NCBI GenBank assembly: GCA_963682055.1
Contig: OY821749.1
Span: forward strand, 6,870,336 to 6,934,335
DNA length: 64,000 nucleotides
DNA from: Primula veris
Lineage: Eukaryota > Streptophyta > Magnoliopsida > Ericales > Primulaceae
Direction of reading: 5' to 3'
How positions within the stretch are numbered: position 1 is the stretch's first letter; every line of letters begins with the position of its first letter. A program made the translations under genes and the position numbers. The notes beneath the pieces are model-generated. The model made no database searches, was not told the origin of the DNA, and worked only from the letters and a program-made list of their open reading frames with translations. Positions 1 through 12,944 of the stretch are shown piece after piece.

Positions 1-1945
1 CATTTTTTATTGAATTTTAATAATATTATAATTATCGCAATGAATCATGTCACTCTGAGGTAGCTTTCAATTGTTCGTTTTGTTGTAAATTTTAATATGT
101 GAAATTAATCGCAATGAATCGTCTCACTGTGAGGGAGTTTTTAATTGTTTTCTTTTCTGTTGTGAATGTTATTTCTATGAAACTGATCGCAATGAATTGG
201 CTTAGTTGTGAGGTAGTTTTCAATTGTATGGATTGGTTGTGAATTTTAATATTTTTGAAATTAATCACAATGAATTGTCTCAATGTGAGGTAGTTTTGTA
301 TTGTTTCTTTTGTTGTGAACTTTAATATACGAAATTATCACAATGAATCGTCTCACAGTGAGGTAGTTTTGAATTGTTTGTTTTGTTGCGAATTTTAATA
401 CTATGAAATTAATCGCAATGAATTGTCACTGTGAGGTAGTTTTTAATTATTCATTTTGTTGTGAATTTTAATTCTACGAAATTAATCACAATGAACCGTG
501 TCACTGTGAGGTGGTTTTTAATTATTCGTTTTGTTGTGAATTTTAATTCTACGCAATTAATCGAAATGAATTGATTCGCTGTGAGGTAGTTTTCAATTGT
601 TCATTTTGTTGTGAATTTTAATATGTGAAATTAGTCGCGACAAATTATCTCATTGTGACTGTGACTCTGTGAGGTAGTTTTCAATTGTTCGTTTTAATAA
701 ATGAAATTAATCGCAATGAATCGTCTCACTGTGAGGTATTTTTTCCGATTTCATATATATCGTAGGTCCTGATTGTGTAGCTTTTGAGTTAGCTCATAGT
801 GATGTAGTTTTTCGATTATTTCTTTCATTCTAAGTTTCCCGATTTATGATTAGTGAATTTCAGTTTATGAATCAATTGAAATGAATCAGATTACAGTGAG
901 GTAAATTTCGACTATTTATGATTAGTGAATTGCAGTTTATGAATCAATCGAAATGAATCAGTTCACAGTGAGGCAGTTTTTGACTAATTGTTTGTTTTTT
1001 TCTAGTTTCAGGATTTATATTCATAAATTGTGTTTATGAATTAATCTCTATTAATAGGCTCACCCAGAAAATTGTATTTTATGAATTAATCGAAATGAAT
1101 CAGCTCACAATGAGGTATATTTGGACTAATTTCTGAATTTTATGATTAATGAATATCTACGGACCAGCCCACAGCGAGGTAGTTTCCAGTTATTAATTTA
1201 TTTTTCTAGTTTCCTGGTTTTTATGTTTACTGCAATTTAGTTTATGCATTAGTCGAGATGAGTCAGCTTGCGCTGAGGTAGTTTTTTATTTTCCGATTTA
1301 ATCATTAATGAATCGGAGTTTATGAATTGATTGAAATGAATCAGCTCATAGTGAGGTAGTTTTTTACTATGTGTTTGTATAATCCCATTACGGGATTTTA
1401 TGATTGATGAATTGCAGTCGATGAGTTAATTGAGATGAATCAGTTGAGAGTGAGGTAGTTTTCAATTGTTTGTTTGTTTAATTCTGTTTCCGGATTTTAT
1501 GCTCCATGAATTATAGTTTTTTTTTTAATTCAATGGAAATGAATCAGCCCATAGTGAGGTAGTTTTAGTCTAGTTGTTTGTTTTTTCTCGTTTCTGGACT
1601 TTATGGTATTTGATGAACTAATCGCAATGAAACCGGTAACAGTGAGGATACTTTTAGTTTTCTGTTTATTAGTTGAGTTTCCCCATTTTTCAATTAGGGA
1701 ATTGTAGTTTATGAGTTAATCAGAGTAAATTGGCTCACGGTGAGGTAATTTTTCAATTACTTGGTCGTATTTTCTATTTTCTGCATTTTATGATAAATGC
1801 CTTCTATTTAATGAATCAGCTCTCAGTGAGGTAGTTTTCAGTTATTTGCTGGTAATTTCTCTCTTTTTCGGATTTTATGATTCATGGTTTGTAATTTATA
1901 AAGTAATTGCAATGAATTAGCTAGCTATGAGATAGTTTTCGATAT
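1..1945. repeat. Degenerate minisatellite, about 75-105 bp unit
   Basis: About two dozen diverged copies of a unit centred on the core GTGAGGTAGTTTT, preceded by an AATCGCAATGAAT-like stretch and followed by an AT-rich spacer. Spacing is about 75 bp in the first 750 bases (cores near 50, 125, 203, 280, 352, 427, 503, 578, 665, 727) and 80-105 bp afterwards, with copies more diverged to about 1945. The open frames that cross it are repeat translations and not genes. It lies upstream of the first recognised SHOC1 exon, so it may be in a long SHOC1 intron or just 5' of the gene; the array probably continues left of the window. Confidence 0.85.
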
Positions 1946-2060
1946 TTGCTTATTTCTTTGCCCTCATATCTGTATACTTGTTTATTTGATGAATTGGAGT
2001 AAATGGATTATTCCGCAGCATAACAGGACCGAAATTGCTTCATTTTTTGTGTTCAATATA

Positions 2061-2430
2061 CTCCCTCCGTCCTTTTTCTTTAGTCCCTTTAGGATTTGCA
2101 CAAGTTTTAATGTAACCATTCATACCTATTTTATTATTGATTATTAATAAAATGGGGGGGGGGGGGGGGGGGGGGTTCCCACCAGATTATATAAAAAAAA
2201 GTTTTAATGTAACTTTATAGATTCAGCAATAGCCCTTGTGAAATAGCTTTATTACAAATACTTTTCCCCATGATAAAGTACATACACTACTATTCCTCAT
2301 GTTTGGCCCCACTTTCAAAAGGGTAAAATAGTACATTTATTACTTTCCTTTTTCTATTTAAGGTAAGTGGACATTTGTTGTGGGACGTCCCAAAATAGAA
2401 TAGTGGACATTTGTTTTGGGACGGAGGGAG
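2061..2430. mobile_element. Stowaway-type MITE
   Basis: The element starts CTCCCTCCGTCC and ends GGACGGAGGGAG, the terminal inverted repeat typical of Stowaway (Tc1/mariner-derived) MITEs, and is flanked on both sides by TA (2059-2060 and 2431-2432), the expected target duplication. It is 370 bp with no coding capacity. A run of 22 G residues sits inside it at 2154-2175, directly after an AT-rich stretch, and may be inaccurate in length. Confidence 0.85.
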
Positions 2431-4033
2431 TAATAAATTTATCAACTCTTGAGACTTTGTATTTTTTTTTCTGATGGCCTCCAGTTGTGCTTTGCTGTTC
2501 TATTTCTATTCTTCACTGTTTGCTATAGGTGAAACGGAAATGCTAAGGATTGGAACTATTTGATTATGTAAACCATTGTGGGGACAATCTGCAATTTTGA
2601 GGCTTGTTTAAAACTTTCCGTTGTTGGATTCCTGATTACTTTCTAGAATTTGATTCCTAAGACTGCATTTTAGTATATGGATTATCCTGCGAATCGATAT
2701 AAATTGTTATTTTAGCATTTCTGTATGACGTTTTGATAATTTATTAACATTAAAGACTTTTATAGGAGTATTGATTTTTCACGGCCTTCAGATGCGATTT
2801 CTGAATTATTTCTATCGTTTCTCGTTATGCTGGCCTTCAGTTTATAGAGTAATAGGCAATAAGAAGGAATCAAAATTAATAAATTATAGCATTTTTTTCG
2901 TGGTTTCTCTAGATTTTTAAAATTGGAGAAGTCTTAACTTTGTTTTCATACGGCCTTCAGCTGTACTTTGTAGCGTGTTCGCTTTTTACCTTTTTATCAT
3001 CTCCAAAAAGCAAATAGCGAGGCACGCAAGTTGTATGTACATAATGATGAGGCAATGGCCGTTCTTTTGAGTTTGAGTTCTAGGTATTTCATGAGTGTTC
3101 TCTTGATAAATATGTGGATAAGTATATGGATAATATCGTGCGCCTAACACCATTCTTGTAAAAGTTAAGGGTTTTGGGTTTGTTTTAGATTGTGAGTGTA
3201 CTGATTTTACTGTCAGATAGAGTATGTTATGTTTACGATGACGTTTAACTAAATTATGTTAAGGATCATAGGCTGATTGATTTTGTAGTTTACAGAATTT
3301 AGAATCATTTCATAGCATACTAATCAGCAATTTGAATAAAAACCGAATCACGGCATATTAGTGTTAAGCTTTAGTTACTTGATTGAAATACTTTAATCAT
3401 GTGCTACTGGAAGCTATTTCATAAAATACTGTGACTTAAGTTTGTCGTAATCTCTTTCATCAGGATTTGATGAATAATTTTGAAATTTGAACATGTTATC
3501 TTATTATTCATAGGATTTATATTACTTTTGTGGCTGATTCCTAACTTCGTACATGCTTAAGTTTAGGAGCTAGTTCACGTTGACATCAAGAAGTTGGCTT
3601 GTTTCCAAAATAATATTCGTGTTTTCGATTTCAAATGAGGTTTTAATAATATCATTTTTGAGAGTTTCTGAATTCTGTTTTTGTTATTCTGCTTATACCG
3701 TATAAACTGGTCATATTCACATCAAACATCAATCATTTAAAGAATTTAAGTCATCTATATGTTCAATTTGACTTGATATCCATAAAACGAATTGGTTGTA
3801 GAATAATATGATCTATACCCAGTCTTAACTTTGCTGGTAATTGATCGAACTATTTGCTCTGTCTACTGTTTTGGTATATCATATCCCTGGAAAAAGCGAA
3901 CAAGTGTGTCTGTGTGTGGAAGAGAATCAAAAGAAAATGTTATCTTAAACCTGCCATGATATAACGACTGTACCTGTTGGAATCGTTACATGTCAATAGA
4001 ATTTTTAATTAAAGTTATTTTATGACATTTTAG
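2431..4033. other. AT-rich non-coding stretch upstream of the first SHOC1 exon seen
   Basis: No exon, RNA gene or mobile-element terminus could be recognised. The conserved N-terminal coding exon expected for SHOC1 was looked for here and not found, so this stretch is most likely intron. Confidence 0.5.
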
Positions 4034-7000
4034 GAGAAGAGCGAACACAGTTTTGATGCTAAGGAGGATACTTGTATTGAAGTGGTGGAATTTGAAGTGC
4101 CACAGCTGGATATATCCTTGGTAAGAATGTCACATTGAGCATGTCTGCATAAACGACTGTTAAGGAAATAGATTATGAAGATGCCATATGTGTATAATGA
4201 CTATAATCCATCTCATATATAGCAAGTATAATTTGCTGAGTTCCATTTGTGATGTATTTCTCTTTGCTTGCAGGAAAACGACCACCTCTTTGAAAAGAAG
4301 TTGGAACTATTTTCTGGAATCTTGGAGGCTGACAACAACCTGGTATAAGTTTAAACCTTTTGAACTTTAAAATATTCCCTTTCTGTACTTAATTTCTCTT
4401 AGCAGTATGGATATATTCCAAGTTTTTTCAATCTGTTTTGGCTTTGAAAATATATTTTGAAACATAATAATGTGTTGTGGTAAGGAATCCTTCAAAATTC
4501 TCGAGATTATAGTTTTCTTAACCAACGATAACAGATTGATTCTTCGGGCTTGTTAGTTAATGAATGTTTCTTTTGCAGAGCACAACTGAACCAGGTCTTA
4601 CACTTCATTATCCATCTGAAGCTTTAGAAAAAGTTTACGAAATCGACGATATTATTCATGGTGGCCATATGGAGCAGAAGCCTCTCCTGTTGGAAAATGC
4701 TTCTCCTGTTAAAGACCAAGTTCAGATAAATGATTGCATATTCCCACTCTTTGAAGTAGATGAAATCAGCTTGGGAATTTTCAATGGCATATGTATCGAA
4801 GAAGAAGGTTTACTTTTTAACAAAATTGAAACCCTAGAGTGCCAAAATGGTGGAGAAGGTGCGGATTATGGTAACGAGCTATTGAATTCCTTAGAAATCG
4901 ACATCTTAGAGCACATATCAGATCCAACTTTACCAAACCATAGTTCTATAAATGTGATGGTATACTCAAGCAGTTATACAGAAATGGATCTAATTAGCAT
5001 CATCGAGCTCTCATATCCAGCAGATGATAACTCCATCTCAGTTGGAATTTTGAAATTTGAAGAATATCAATTCCTTGATCTCAGTTCTTATCAGCCTGCG
5101 GATGTGTTATACAAAATGGGGTCAGTTTCTGGACTAAAAGCTTGTGAAAATATGCATCTAGAAGATTTAGTGGTTGAGGATTTCAACGAATTAATTGTTA
5201 GTCGTGAACTCACTCCAATAGACGATTCTTTTAAATCACTCCCCATCCCGATACTCTCTGATTATGGAAATATAAGCTCACATAACGAATTGGTTGTGGA
5301 AATACTAGCTTCTGTAGACCCACAGCCTTCTTCTACCTCTAATGACATTTACTTAGACTGGCAATTTTTAAAAGGAGATTATCGCAACCATGAGAAGTGT
5401 TCCTCTTGTTGGAAACAAGTGCTGGAGATAGATAAATATTCGATTGATCAAAAGTCCTTCATTGATGGGAGGGTGATATTCGAGTTTGCTTTTAGTAGCG
5501 ATACACCAAAGGTGGTAACAGTAGAAGATGACAAGGAAACATTAGCTGTACACTCTGTTGGCACTTCTGCAGCTGGTGTAAGTCTGAATAATTTTTCGAC
5601 TACCAGGTTAAATCTTGATAAATGTCAAAAAAGTGAAGATCATGAGGTTTCCTTAGAGAAAGTTTCTTCTGTCATCAGATCAATGTCGCCGTTTGACAAT
5701 CTTAATTTTTTCTTAAATCCTCGAGAAGTTACTAATGGGAAAAGTTTTAAACCATCTGTCAAAGCAATTCCATCTCTGGACCAAAATGCGCCATGTGTCA
5801 GCACCGCAGTGCAACCGCAACCATGGGACCTCGAGTTTCACCAAGTTCACTTGTCTGGTTATTTTTCAGAACTTATTGCTAAGTTTCAACAAAATTATTT
5901 AGTCATCTTGAAAGGTGACTCGGTGCTGGCAAACATTAAGCAGTCGAGTTTAGCTTTAGATGATATCGCATTGCTCAGTCTTCCTAAAAATACACTTTTG
6001 AATTGGATAAAAAATCAAAATGACAGAAAAAATTATGTGGCTGACTCTGAGAATACGGCAAGAGCATTAGTTACTTTATGTGCAATCAAACAGATGGCTT
6101 GGTATTTGTGTTACTTTGGTGTCCATCCAACTTATATTTATCTAAAACAGCTATCCCAAAATCTCGATTGCCTGGGAAACAAACTGAGTTTTCTCAGGAA
6201 TTTGATTGAAGATGCGCATACAAAGACCAAGGGAGATATAACTGTATCTCATCCATCTCTCTCTGTCATCCAATCCGTTCTACAGACCCAAATGAATAAT
6301 GGTGGAATGAAATTATTAATTGTGGCCGACCCAGTGTTCTGGTTGCCGTTGAAGATACTGTTAACTTCGTTGCACATATCCTATTGTGATGAAAAAAGTC
6401 TTTGCATACATAAAAGGCAAGACGACCTATGTGGCAAATTTGAGTTTCCTGAGGCTGTTCAGCGTTCAGATTGCCTTCTCATTTCCACTGAGTATGTTTT
6501 TTTTTTCAAAAGTATTTTACTGTTAGCTGTAGCTCTGTAAACTGGAATAGTACTCAAATGTTGAAAGTATATCATATTGCTGATCAAAGAGTCATAGGAC
6601 CGCTCTGCAAAATTTATATTCTTACTTGTTTGAGATTTTCAGTTTCAATGTCATAAGGTTCTCGCCCTTGTTTTTCTGAGAGTAATGCAAGTCAAAGCTC
6701 CGTTTCTCTCTCTTAATTAAAAGAAAGAAAGAAAGTATACTTCGTTTCTTTTTTTGGGTCCGTTCTGTTAAGGTAAGTGACTATCTGGGCAGAGGGTTCT
6801 TGTCTGCTACTATTCTTGAAGTATTTTTCTTATATGTTAACATCTTGGTTTCTCTTGGATATATTTCTAGTTCTCGATATTAGCTATTAAAGGAATATGA
6901 TTTACAAACACAGATAATTAGTACAATCAGGCGTTTGCGATTTTTAGTTCATTAAGAAGTTCTATCTTTGGACCCGAAAACCAGGCCTATTAATCTTGGC

Positions 7001-10000
7001 TTAGAACTGGATTAATTTGTTTGATTCTTTCTTGTTCCGAGATTTTCTTAATTTAACGTATCTGATATCTGCATGATCTTATTAAAGTCCCAATGAACAA
7101 GATTTAATTTTCTTCCGCTTTATCGTTTTTATCCTGAAGGACTATATCTGCATCCTTCCCATTTGACAAATTCAGCATCATCATGGAATACGGAGGTCCT
7201 TGCAGTTCATCTAGAGTATCAACAATTTTGCCAAAACCATTTGGTTTCCCTGGTCTACATTTCTTCAAGCTGGAAACTGAAGAATACAGTGTTACAAAAG
7301 CTCTTTGTGAAGGTGTTGTCATGGCCCGTACTTCTTCCTCTCCAACGGCAAGTTTCTTGAACTTTTTATATAATTTTATTTATTTCAATTTTAGTTAATG
7401 GCTGTGCACCGGCTAAGTTCCTTGAACTAAATAATGTATGGAGAAGGTTCATTTCTTGCCTTCAAAGACGTGTCCTTTCGTTAGACAGTCTGAATCACTG
7501 ATATTGTTCGTTACAGAAACAGCAAGTCAGTACTGATAACTATGCACGCTTAGTTGTATATCTAACCATAGTTCAGTAACTTTGATCACCATTAGAAGCT
7601 GGCAATGTTTTTGTGACTCTTAGTCTTATGAAATCTTGCTCTTGGTGATACTTATTAACTTTATAGTTTCATGCAATGGTAACATGTTACTTTCACATCA
7701 TGAAGTGGAACAACTAACTTGGAAACTTTGGCACATTTGTATGGTTTTTACATTGCTAGTTTTTCCTAGAGATTTTAACTTAGTGTGTGCGCTTACACAG
7801 GAACTTGAAGTTTAGGAGGCTAGCAGACACTATCGTAATCTTGTACAAGAGGCTAACCATGATACAGTAATAACCTGGTTATGCTGCAGCATATAAGCTC
7901 ATATTTTTTTCTTTTTGCTTAGTGCTTAAAAGCTGGACTGGTTTTGGTTGACCAGCTTAAAGCTGTGACCTTTCTTTTATTTGGCCTGAATAAGCTAGTA
8001 GCTACGAACGAAGATGTATTTTCCGAGTTTAAAAATTCTACCTTATTTGTTTAAAGGTTGCAAATAAAAAAGCCCATAGTTCATAAATTTGTTGTGGGAA
8101 GAGTTAAGACGGTTAATGATACATCAGTTCGATAGAGTAATGGCTTTTTCACTCTTATCCATTGATGTGACTGGTGCTAAGCCTCACCTTTCATGCAAGT
8201 ATTTTGCACATAATCTGAATGTAGTGTATGCTAATCCTCCTTTATCCACGTTTTTCAATGCCAATTAATCCATTTTCTTCTAAGCTTAACATTAATTTTA
8301 AGACAGATGATTCTTAATTGAAAAAACATAATAACTAGCAGGAGCTGGAAAAACTGTTAGGTTTTATCCCTACTGAAGAGCATTATCATATGGGATCTTC
8401 AGAGCATGACAACATAGCATTCATGGAACATGTCAAATATACAGTCAAATGGAAGAACAGGCGCAAAGTACTGGCAGAATTTCTTCAGAATCTTCATTTC
8501 CAGAAACATTAATCATAGTCAACACACAAAATTTGAACAAAGAAATGATAATATCCAGGAGAAGCACTTACCAAAAGATTCTAGCAATGCGAGAGAAAAA
8601 GGAGCACAAGTTGTTGAGGAGAGATTTAAAGTTTCTGTGGATGTTATTATAAGTGCTGCCATGTGCTTGGTGTGGTATGATTGTGGAAATATCAGAAATA
8701 AAGCAACAGCTCCTAATGAGGCTTGTTCATCTTTACCCATGTGTATTGAAAATATAGCGGCTAATATTTTGACCTCTTTGAGCTTCAGCTTCAACTGCTG
8801 CATTTTGGTAATTATCTTGCCTCTGTCATTAAAATTCAAGCTTATATATATTATCAGTTGATGTAGTAGTCATAGGACTGGTTGTAGTACATAAAAATAT
8901 GCTGTAAATAAGTAGTGCAAACGATATCGCAAAACTCGTAATCCATTTAGTTCGAAACCTGGAAAACAATAAACTACATACCTTCACAAACTTGCTAATG
9001 GTAATAAGAGAGATTTACTATATCATGCTTTCGTCATTTATAACAAAAATTAGAGGTTATTTGCTTTTTCTTGTAAAAAAAAAATCAACAAAACTTAAGG
9101 TTTTAATGTTTTGGTGCTAAAAGCTTGTCTCCAGATGTGAAAAGTGTATGCTTTGAGCATTTTAAGGTATTTACCAAAGAAAATTAATTTTTTTTCTTAC
9201 TCTACGAGTAGAAATGAGCTTTTACGACGCTTTGTATCGAGCTCTTCATAACAGAAGTAGTTACAAAAGTAGTATTTGGGTTTTTGTCTTTCATCTATAT
9301 TTTTATTCCGAGACAATTTCTAAAGCAGCTGTTTCTTCATTTTTTGTCTCAGATATTTGAGGGTGAAAGTAATTTCCTGTCTGCGGTAATGGAATCATCC
9401 GACGGACTTTATGCTGCAGCGTTTACCTTGAAAATGGATTTGCAACTGTTCCTGTCACATTCTTCCGAGTTAACAGATGAGATTATACTAAGCTGCATTG
9501 AATCTTCAACAAAGATAACTAAACAAATCTATCCTAGAATGCCCGAATCAGAAACCATCGGAGAATCTTTTCTCACTTCATTTCCCTCTCTAAACCCTCT
9601 CTCAGCTCATGCTATTATATCTTCAGGAGGTACTCTCTTCGAGTTTCTCGAGTGGTCAAATGAGCAGAGACTTCTTTCTGTTCAGAAATACAACGTCCCA
9701 AATGAAAGTTTTCGGTTGTTTAACACTTTATGCAAATACGGAGAGAGAGAGGATTCTAGATCGGCAATGACGGATTGCTCCTCTTCAGTGTCCTCAGCTC
9801 CCGAATCTAGAAGCTTACATTGCAGAACAGTGTCCTCAGCTCCCGAATCTAGAAGCTTACATTGCAAAACAGAAACTGTGAAAAATGCACAAAGAACTCA
9901 AAGTCCTGATAAAATCGGCCTTCCTATGGATGACTTGTTTAACCTTGAGCTGTTAAAACAATTCGAAAATGATAATTGGAACCAACCCAACGTANNNNNN

Positions 10001-11280
10001 NNNNNNNNNNNNNNNNNNNNNNNNNNNNNNNNNNNNNNNNNNNNNNNNNNNNNNNNNNNNNNNNNNNNNNNNNNNNNNNNNNNNNNNNNNNNNNNNNNNN
10101 NNNNNNNNNNNNNNNNNNNNNNNNNNNNNNNNNNNNNNNNNNNNNNNNNNNNNNNNNNNNNNNNNNNNNNNNNNNNNNNNNNNNNNNNNNNNNNGGACGA
10201 TAGAGTTTCTAAACAGAATAAGGGAAAAAAGCAGATTACGCCATCAAGCACTTCCGCCTAACATGTCACCTATGTGCTCGCCTTTTTTGAAAAATAAATC
10301 CAAGGGTACGAAGAGGAAAAGCCCGTCTATTCTTGACTTTTACAGGTATCAAGGGGGGAGTACGAAAACTCCTAATAAAACGGGTGAACGAAAGATGCAA
10401 AGAAGACCTTCGCAGCCACCGGGTTCAGCTAAGAAAGAGAAGACTGTACCCTCCTGTGTACCGGCGTGGACCCCGGTTGATAAGAGAGCACGGCAGGTAG
10501 GTTGACTGTTAAGTATGTAATGATTTAATGAGTTTTTTTACTCTATTCTAAAAGTACAATGTCCTACATTTTCTGATAACGCTATGGGAGCTTGCAAGAA
10601 TACTAATCCAGAAACACTATGAATTATGATTTTAAAAATTTCTTTTTGCATTTTTGTTTCTGGTATGACTTGCATGGGGTACTAATTTTGAAGGACTGGG
10701 AAATAGGCTGTGATATTTTTGTCCTTTGCATTTTCTTATATTGGCTTGGGAACTTGTGTGGGAAACAAATTTCGAAAAACACTAGGAAATATGATCTTGA
10801 TTATATGTTCCTGCATTTTCTGCTACTGATTGGAACTTTTGAGTGAAACCAATTTTGAAGCACCAGATAATATGATCCTGGTATATGTTTTGTGCATTAT
10901 CTGCTACTGGCATGGGAACTTCCGAGGGAAACTAATTTAAGCAAAGTAGGAAAAATGGCTTTGAAAAATGTTTTCCTGCCTTTTTGTCACACTTTTAACC
11001 TTTTCATTTTTCATATTTGGTTAATTAGCCTGCAATTTTGTTGAATTATTTCTCTAGTCTTCTATTTAGTTCCTGAGTACAACTTTGTGCTATTCGTAAG
11101 GATTCATTTCTTTACATATATCCCACTTGCAATTTTGTGTTTATCTCTGTTTTGGCAACTAACGACTATATTCTTGTAATGCAGACGCTTTCTTTCTCAA
11201 CGGGTGGAGGTGGAGGGCAGAGCAAACTAATTTGGAGCCAGAAAGATGCAAATAATATGAACAGAAGATTTTACCAATGA
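4034..11280 (+). CDS. SHOC1: SHOC1 (SHORTAGE IN CHIASMATA 1), XPF-like meiotic crossover protein, 5'-partial, frame-broken, with assembly gap
   Basis: Plant relative of yeast Zip2, needed with PTD for class I (ZMM) meiotic crossovers. Exons by splice signals and homology: 4034-4120, 4274-4342, 4579-6491, 7140-7347, 8342-8807, 9353-10496, 11185-11280 (stop 11278-11280). Diagnostic stretches are MEYGGPCSSSRVSTILPKPF in the XPF-like domain, ETLIIVNTQN, CLVWYDC, FEGESNFLSAVMESSDGLYA, a helix-hairpin-helix region (SFPSLNPLSAHAIISSGG) and the C-terminal motifs TIEFLNRI, SPSILDFYRYQGGS and WTPVDKRARQ. The family lacks active XPF nuclease residues. The conserved N-terminal exon is not seen and probably lies left of the window. 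Exon 8342-8807 changes frame twice, once between about 8410 and 8485 and once at an A5 run near 8594-8598. The 200-N gap lies in exon 9353-10496. Intron 7348-8341 needs a GC donor. Identity is near certain; functional integrity is not. Confidence 0.9.
8342..8807 (+). other. SHOC1: SHOC1 exon with two reading-frame changes
   Basis: The exon opens in one frame (ELEKLLGFIPTEEHYH), which stops after about 56 codons. Conserved coding (SSFPETLIIVNTQN to SRRSTYQKILAM) is in the next frame, which has a TGA at 8407, so the switch must fall after 8409. At MREK the conserved reading (GAQVVEERF, CLVWYDC, CIENIA) moves to the third frame, and this one joins correctly at donor 8807/8808 to exon 9353. Both shifts go in the same direction, as if one base were missing each time; the second lies in a five-A run. 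These are either consensus errors or real inactivating indels. Confidence 0.75.
9786..9870 (+). repeat. In-frame 42-bp tandem duplication in the SHOC1 coding region
   Basis: A 42-base unit occurs twice in direct tandem, starting at 9786 and 9828, nearly identical. It encodes VSSAPESRSLHCRT followed by VSSAPESRSLHCKT, so 14 residues are added without changing frame. Near identity implies a recent duplication. It lies in the poorly conserved linker between the helix-hairpin-helix region and the C-terminal motifs. Confidence 0.9.
9995..10194. other. Assembly gap, 200 N
   Basis: Exactly 200 N bases, a conventional placeholder length. The SHOC1 frame before it (ending near DNWNQPNV) and after it (TIEFLNRI) differ, so the true missing length is not 200 or not known. 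The protein across it cannot be read. Confidence 0.99.
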
Positions 11281-12903
11281 GGCGGGCACATGAAGTACTA
11301 GGTAGAAGTGTTAGAATAGTGATCTCTATATCAGTTAAATGCATTAGTTTATCTGTATGTTTTATATGCAACCTCAATGATGGTCTTTGTAAATTGTATC
11401 AAGCAGAAGGTACAGACCATCTTACTTGGTAAACAGTTTGTCAATCACATTACCTATAAGCAACGAAAATAGGTTATTTCTATTTGTACTTTTGTTTGAA
11501 ATGTTTGATCAGCGATTCGGCGTAAGTAAACTAGGTGGAGATAGTCGGACGCCATGTCCTCTGCCCATTTTGATAAAACTTGATGAAGAAGTAAATTATT
11601 TGTAAATATTTTGATCAAGATCATCAAAAATTAGCATCCGATCCCCCATATTACGGGAAGAGACTCATTTAGGGTATGAGAAAATTTATATAAAATGCTG
11701 GCCCCTCTCATTTTTTGAAATTGTGGTTGGGTCCACTATGCACATATGGCAACCACCTTTGTATCTTCTCTTGACATACCCTTAACAATATCACACATTT
11801 GTTTTATATTTCGATAACTCTTCAATCCATAATCCCTACATAGCTGAAACATGTGGTTTGGGGGAAAACTTTAATAATCTTAGATTTGCAACTTGAAGTC
11901 TTGAACCTGGCTACATTACGGGTAAAAGGGGACACTGTCCCGTCCTGAATTTTTGTCAATTTCTTTCTGGTCCCTACTTTAAAGAAAAGACTTTTATATT
12001 TGACTACTAGCCATTTTCTACCATGATTTTAAATGATAAGTGAGAGAAGAATTTTATTTCCCATCTTTTAAAAATATTAAATTACAAGAAGTGACTGACT
12101 ATTATTTACAAGAATACAAAATAAATCAGCCTACCAAGAGCAACCAGTGGTAGTTGTGAAGACGTGGAAGGTGGGTTAAACACGAGGATACCATAAACTA
12201 AACCAACCAACAATGATAAAACATTGTACTTTTATTGAGTCAGTAACGGCCACGTGTCACTCATGGAGGGGTAGATTTGCTGGATTTCTCTACCTAATTG
12301 GACGATCCAGATTGCAACAAGACAAAACATAAAAGGGTAAAATGCAAATAACCCTATGGAACTACGGGTTATTTTTATATAACCCCCATAAACTATCAAT
12401 CCTTGTAATTAATTCCCGTAAAGTATCAAACTTTGACAATTAACCCCCCAATGCATCTTTTAAAAATCGTATAAATTTATAATCGATGATCCGTGTTGAT
12501 TGATTTTTCATTACTATAACAAGTTATTTGATATTCACTAATGTGAAGTAAATTTTTACGAAATGATTCAGAAAATAGTTTTTCTCACTAAATTGATATT
12601 TTTTTAATATAAAGCCTCTTTTTGATGATTTTTTACGAGAATTATTATCAAAACTTGTGTGCATCGACAAACTACATATATCAAACAAATAATTATGTAG
12701 AATGAACAAATGAATACAAAGTTATGTCATTTTAAAGATGGTACTGGTGATTAATTGCAAAAGTTTGATAGTTTGCGGGTGTGTTAATTGTAAAAAATGA
12801 TAGTTTAGGGAGGTTATTTGCAAATGACCCATAGTTACTAAATAAAACAATACAGTACTACCCCTATAATTGAAATATGGTTTGGATAATTACCAGAATC
12901 CAG

Positions 12904-12944
<41 letters not shown>

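Noticed and set aside
1..1945. Regular spaced repeats resembling a CRISPR array
   Set aside because: Units are long, diverged and not separated by unique spacers of fixed size; the genome is a plant nucleus. It is a minisatellite.
2431..4033. N-terminal SHOC1 exon
   Set aside because: Looked for the conserved start region in all frames by eye and found no match; it is probably left of the window.
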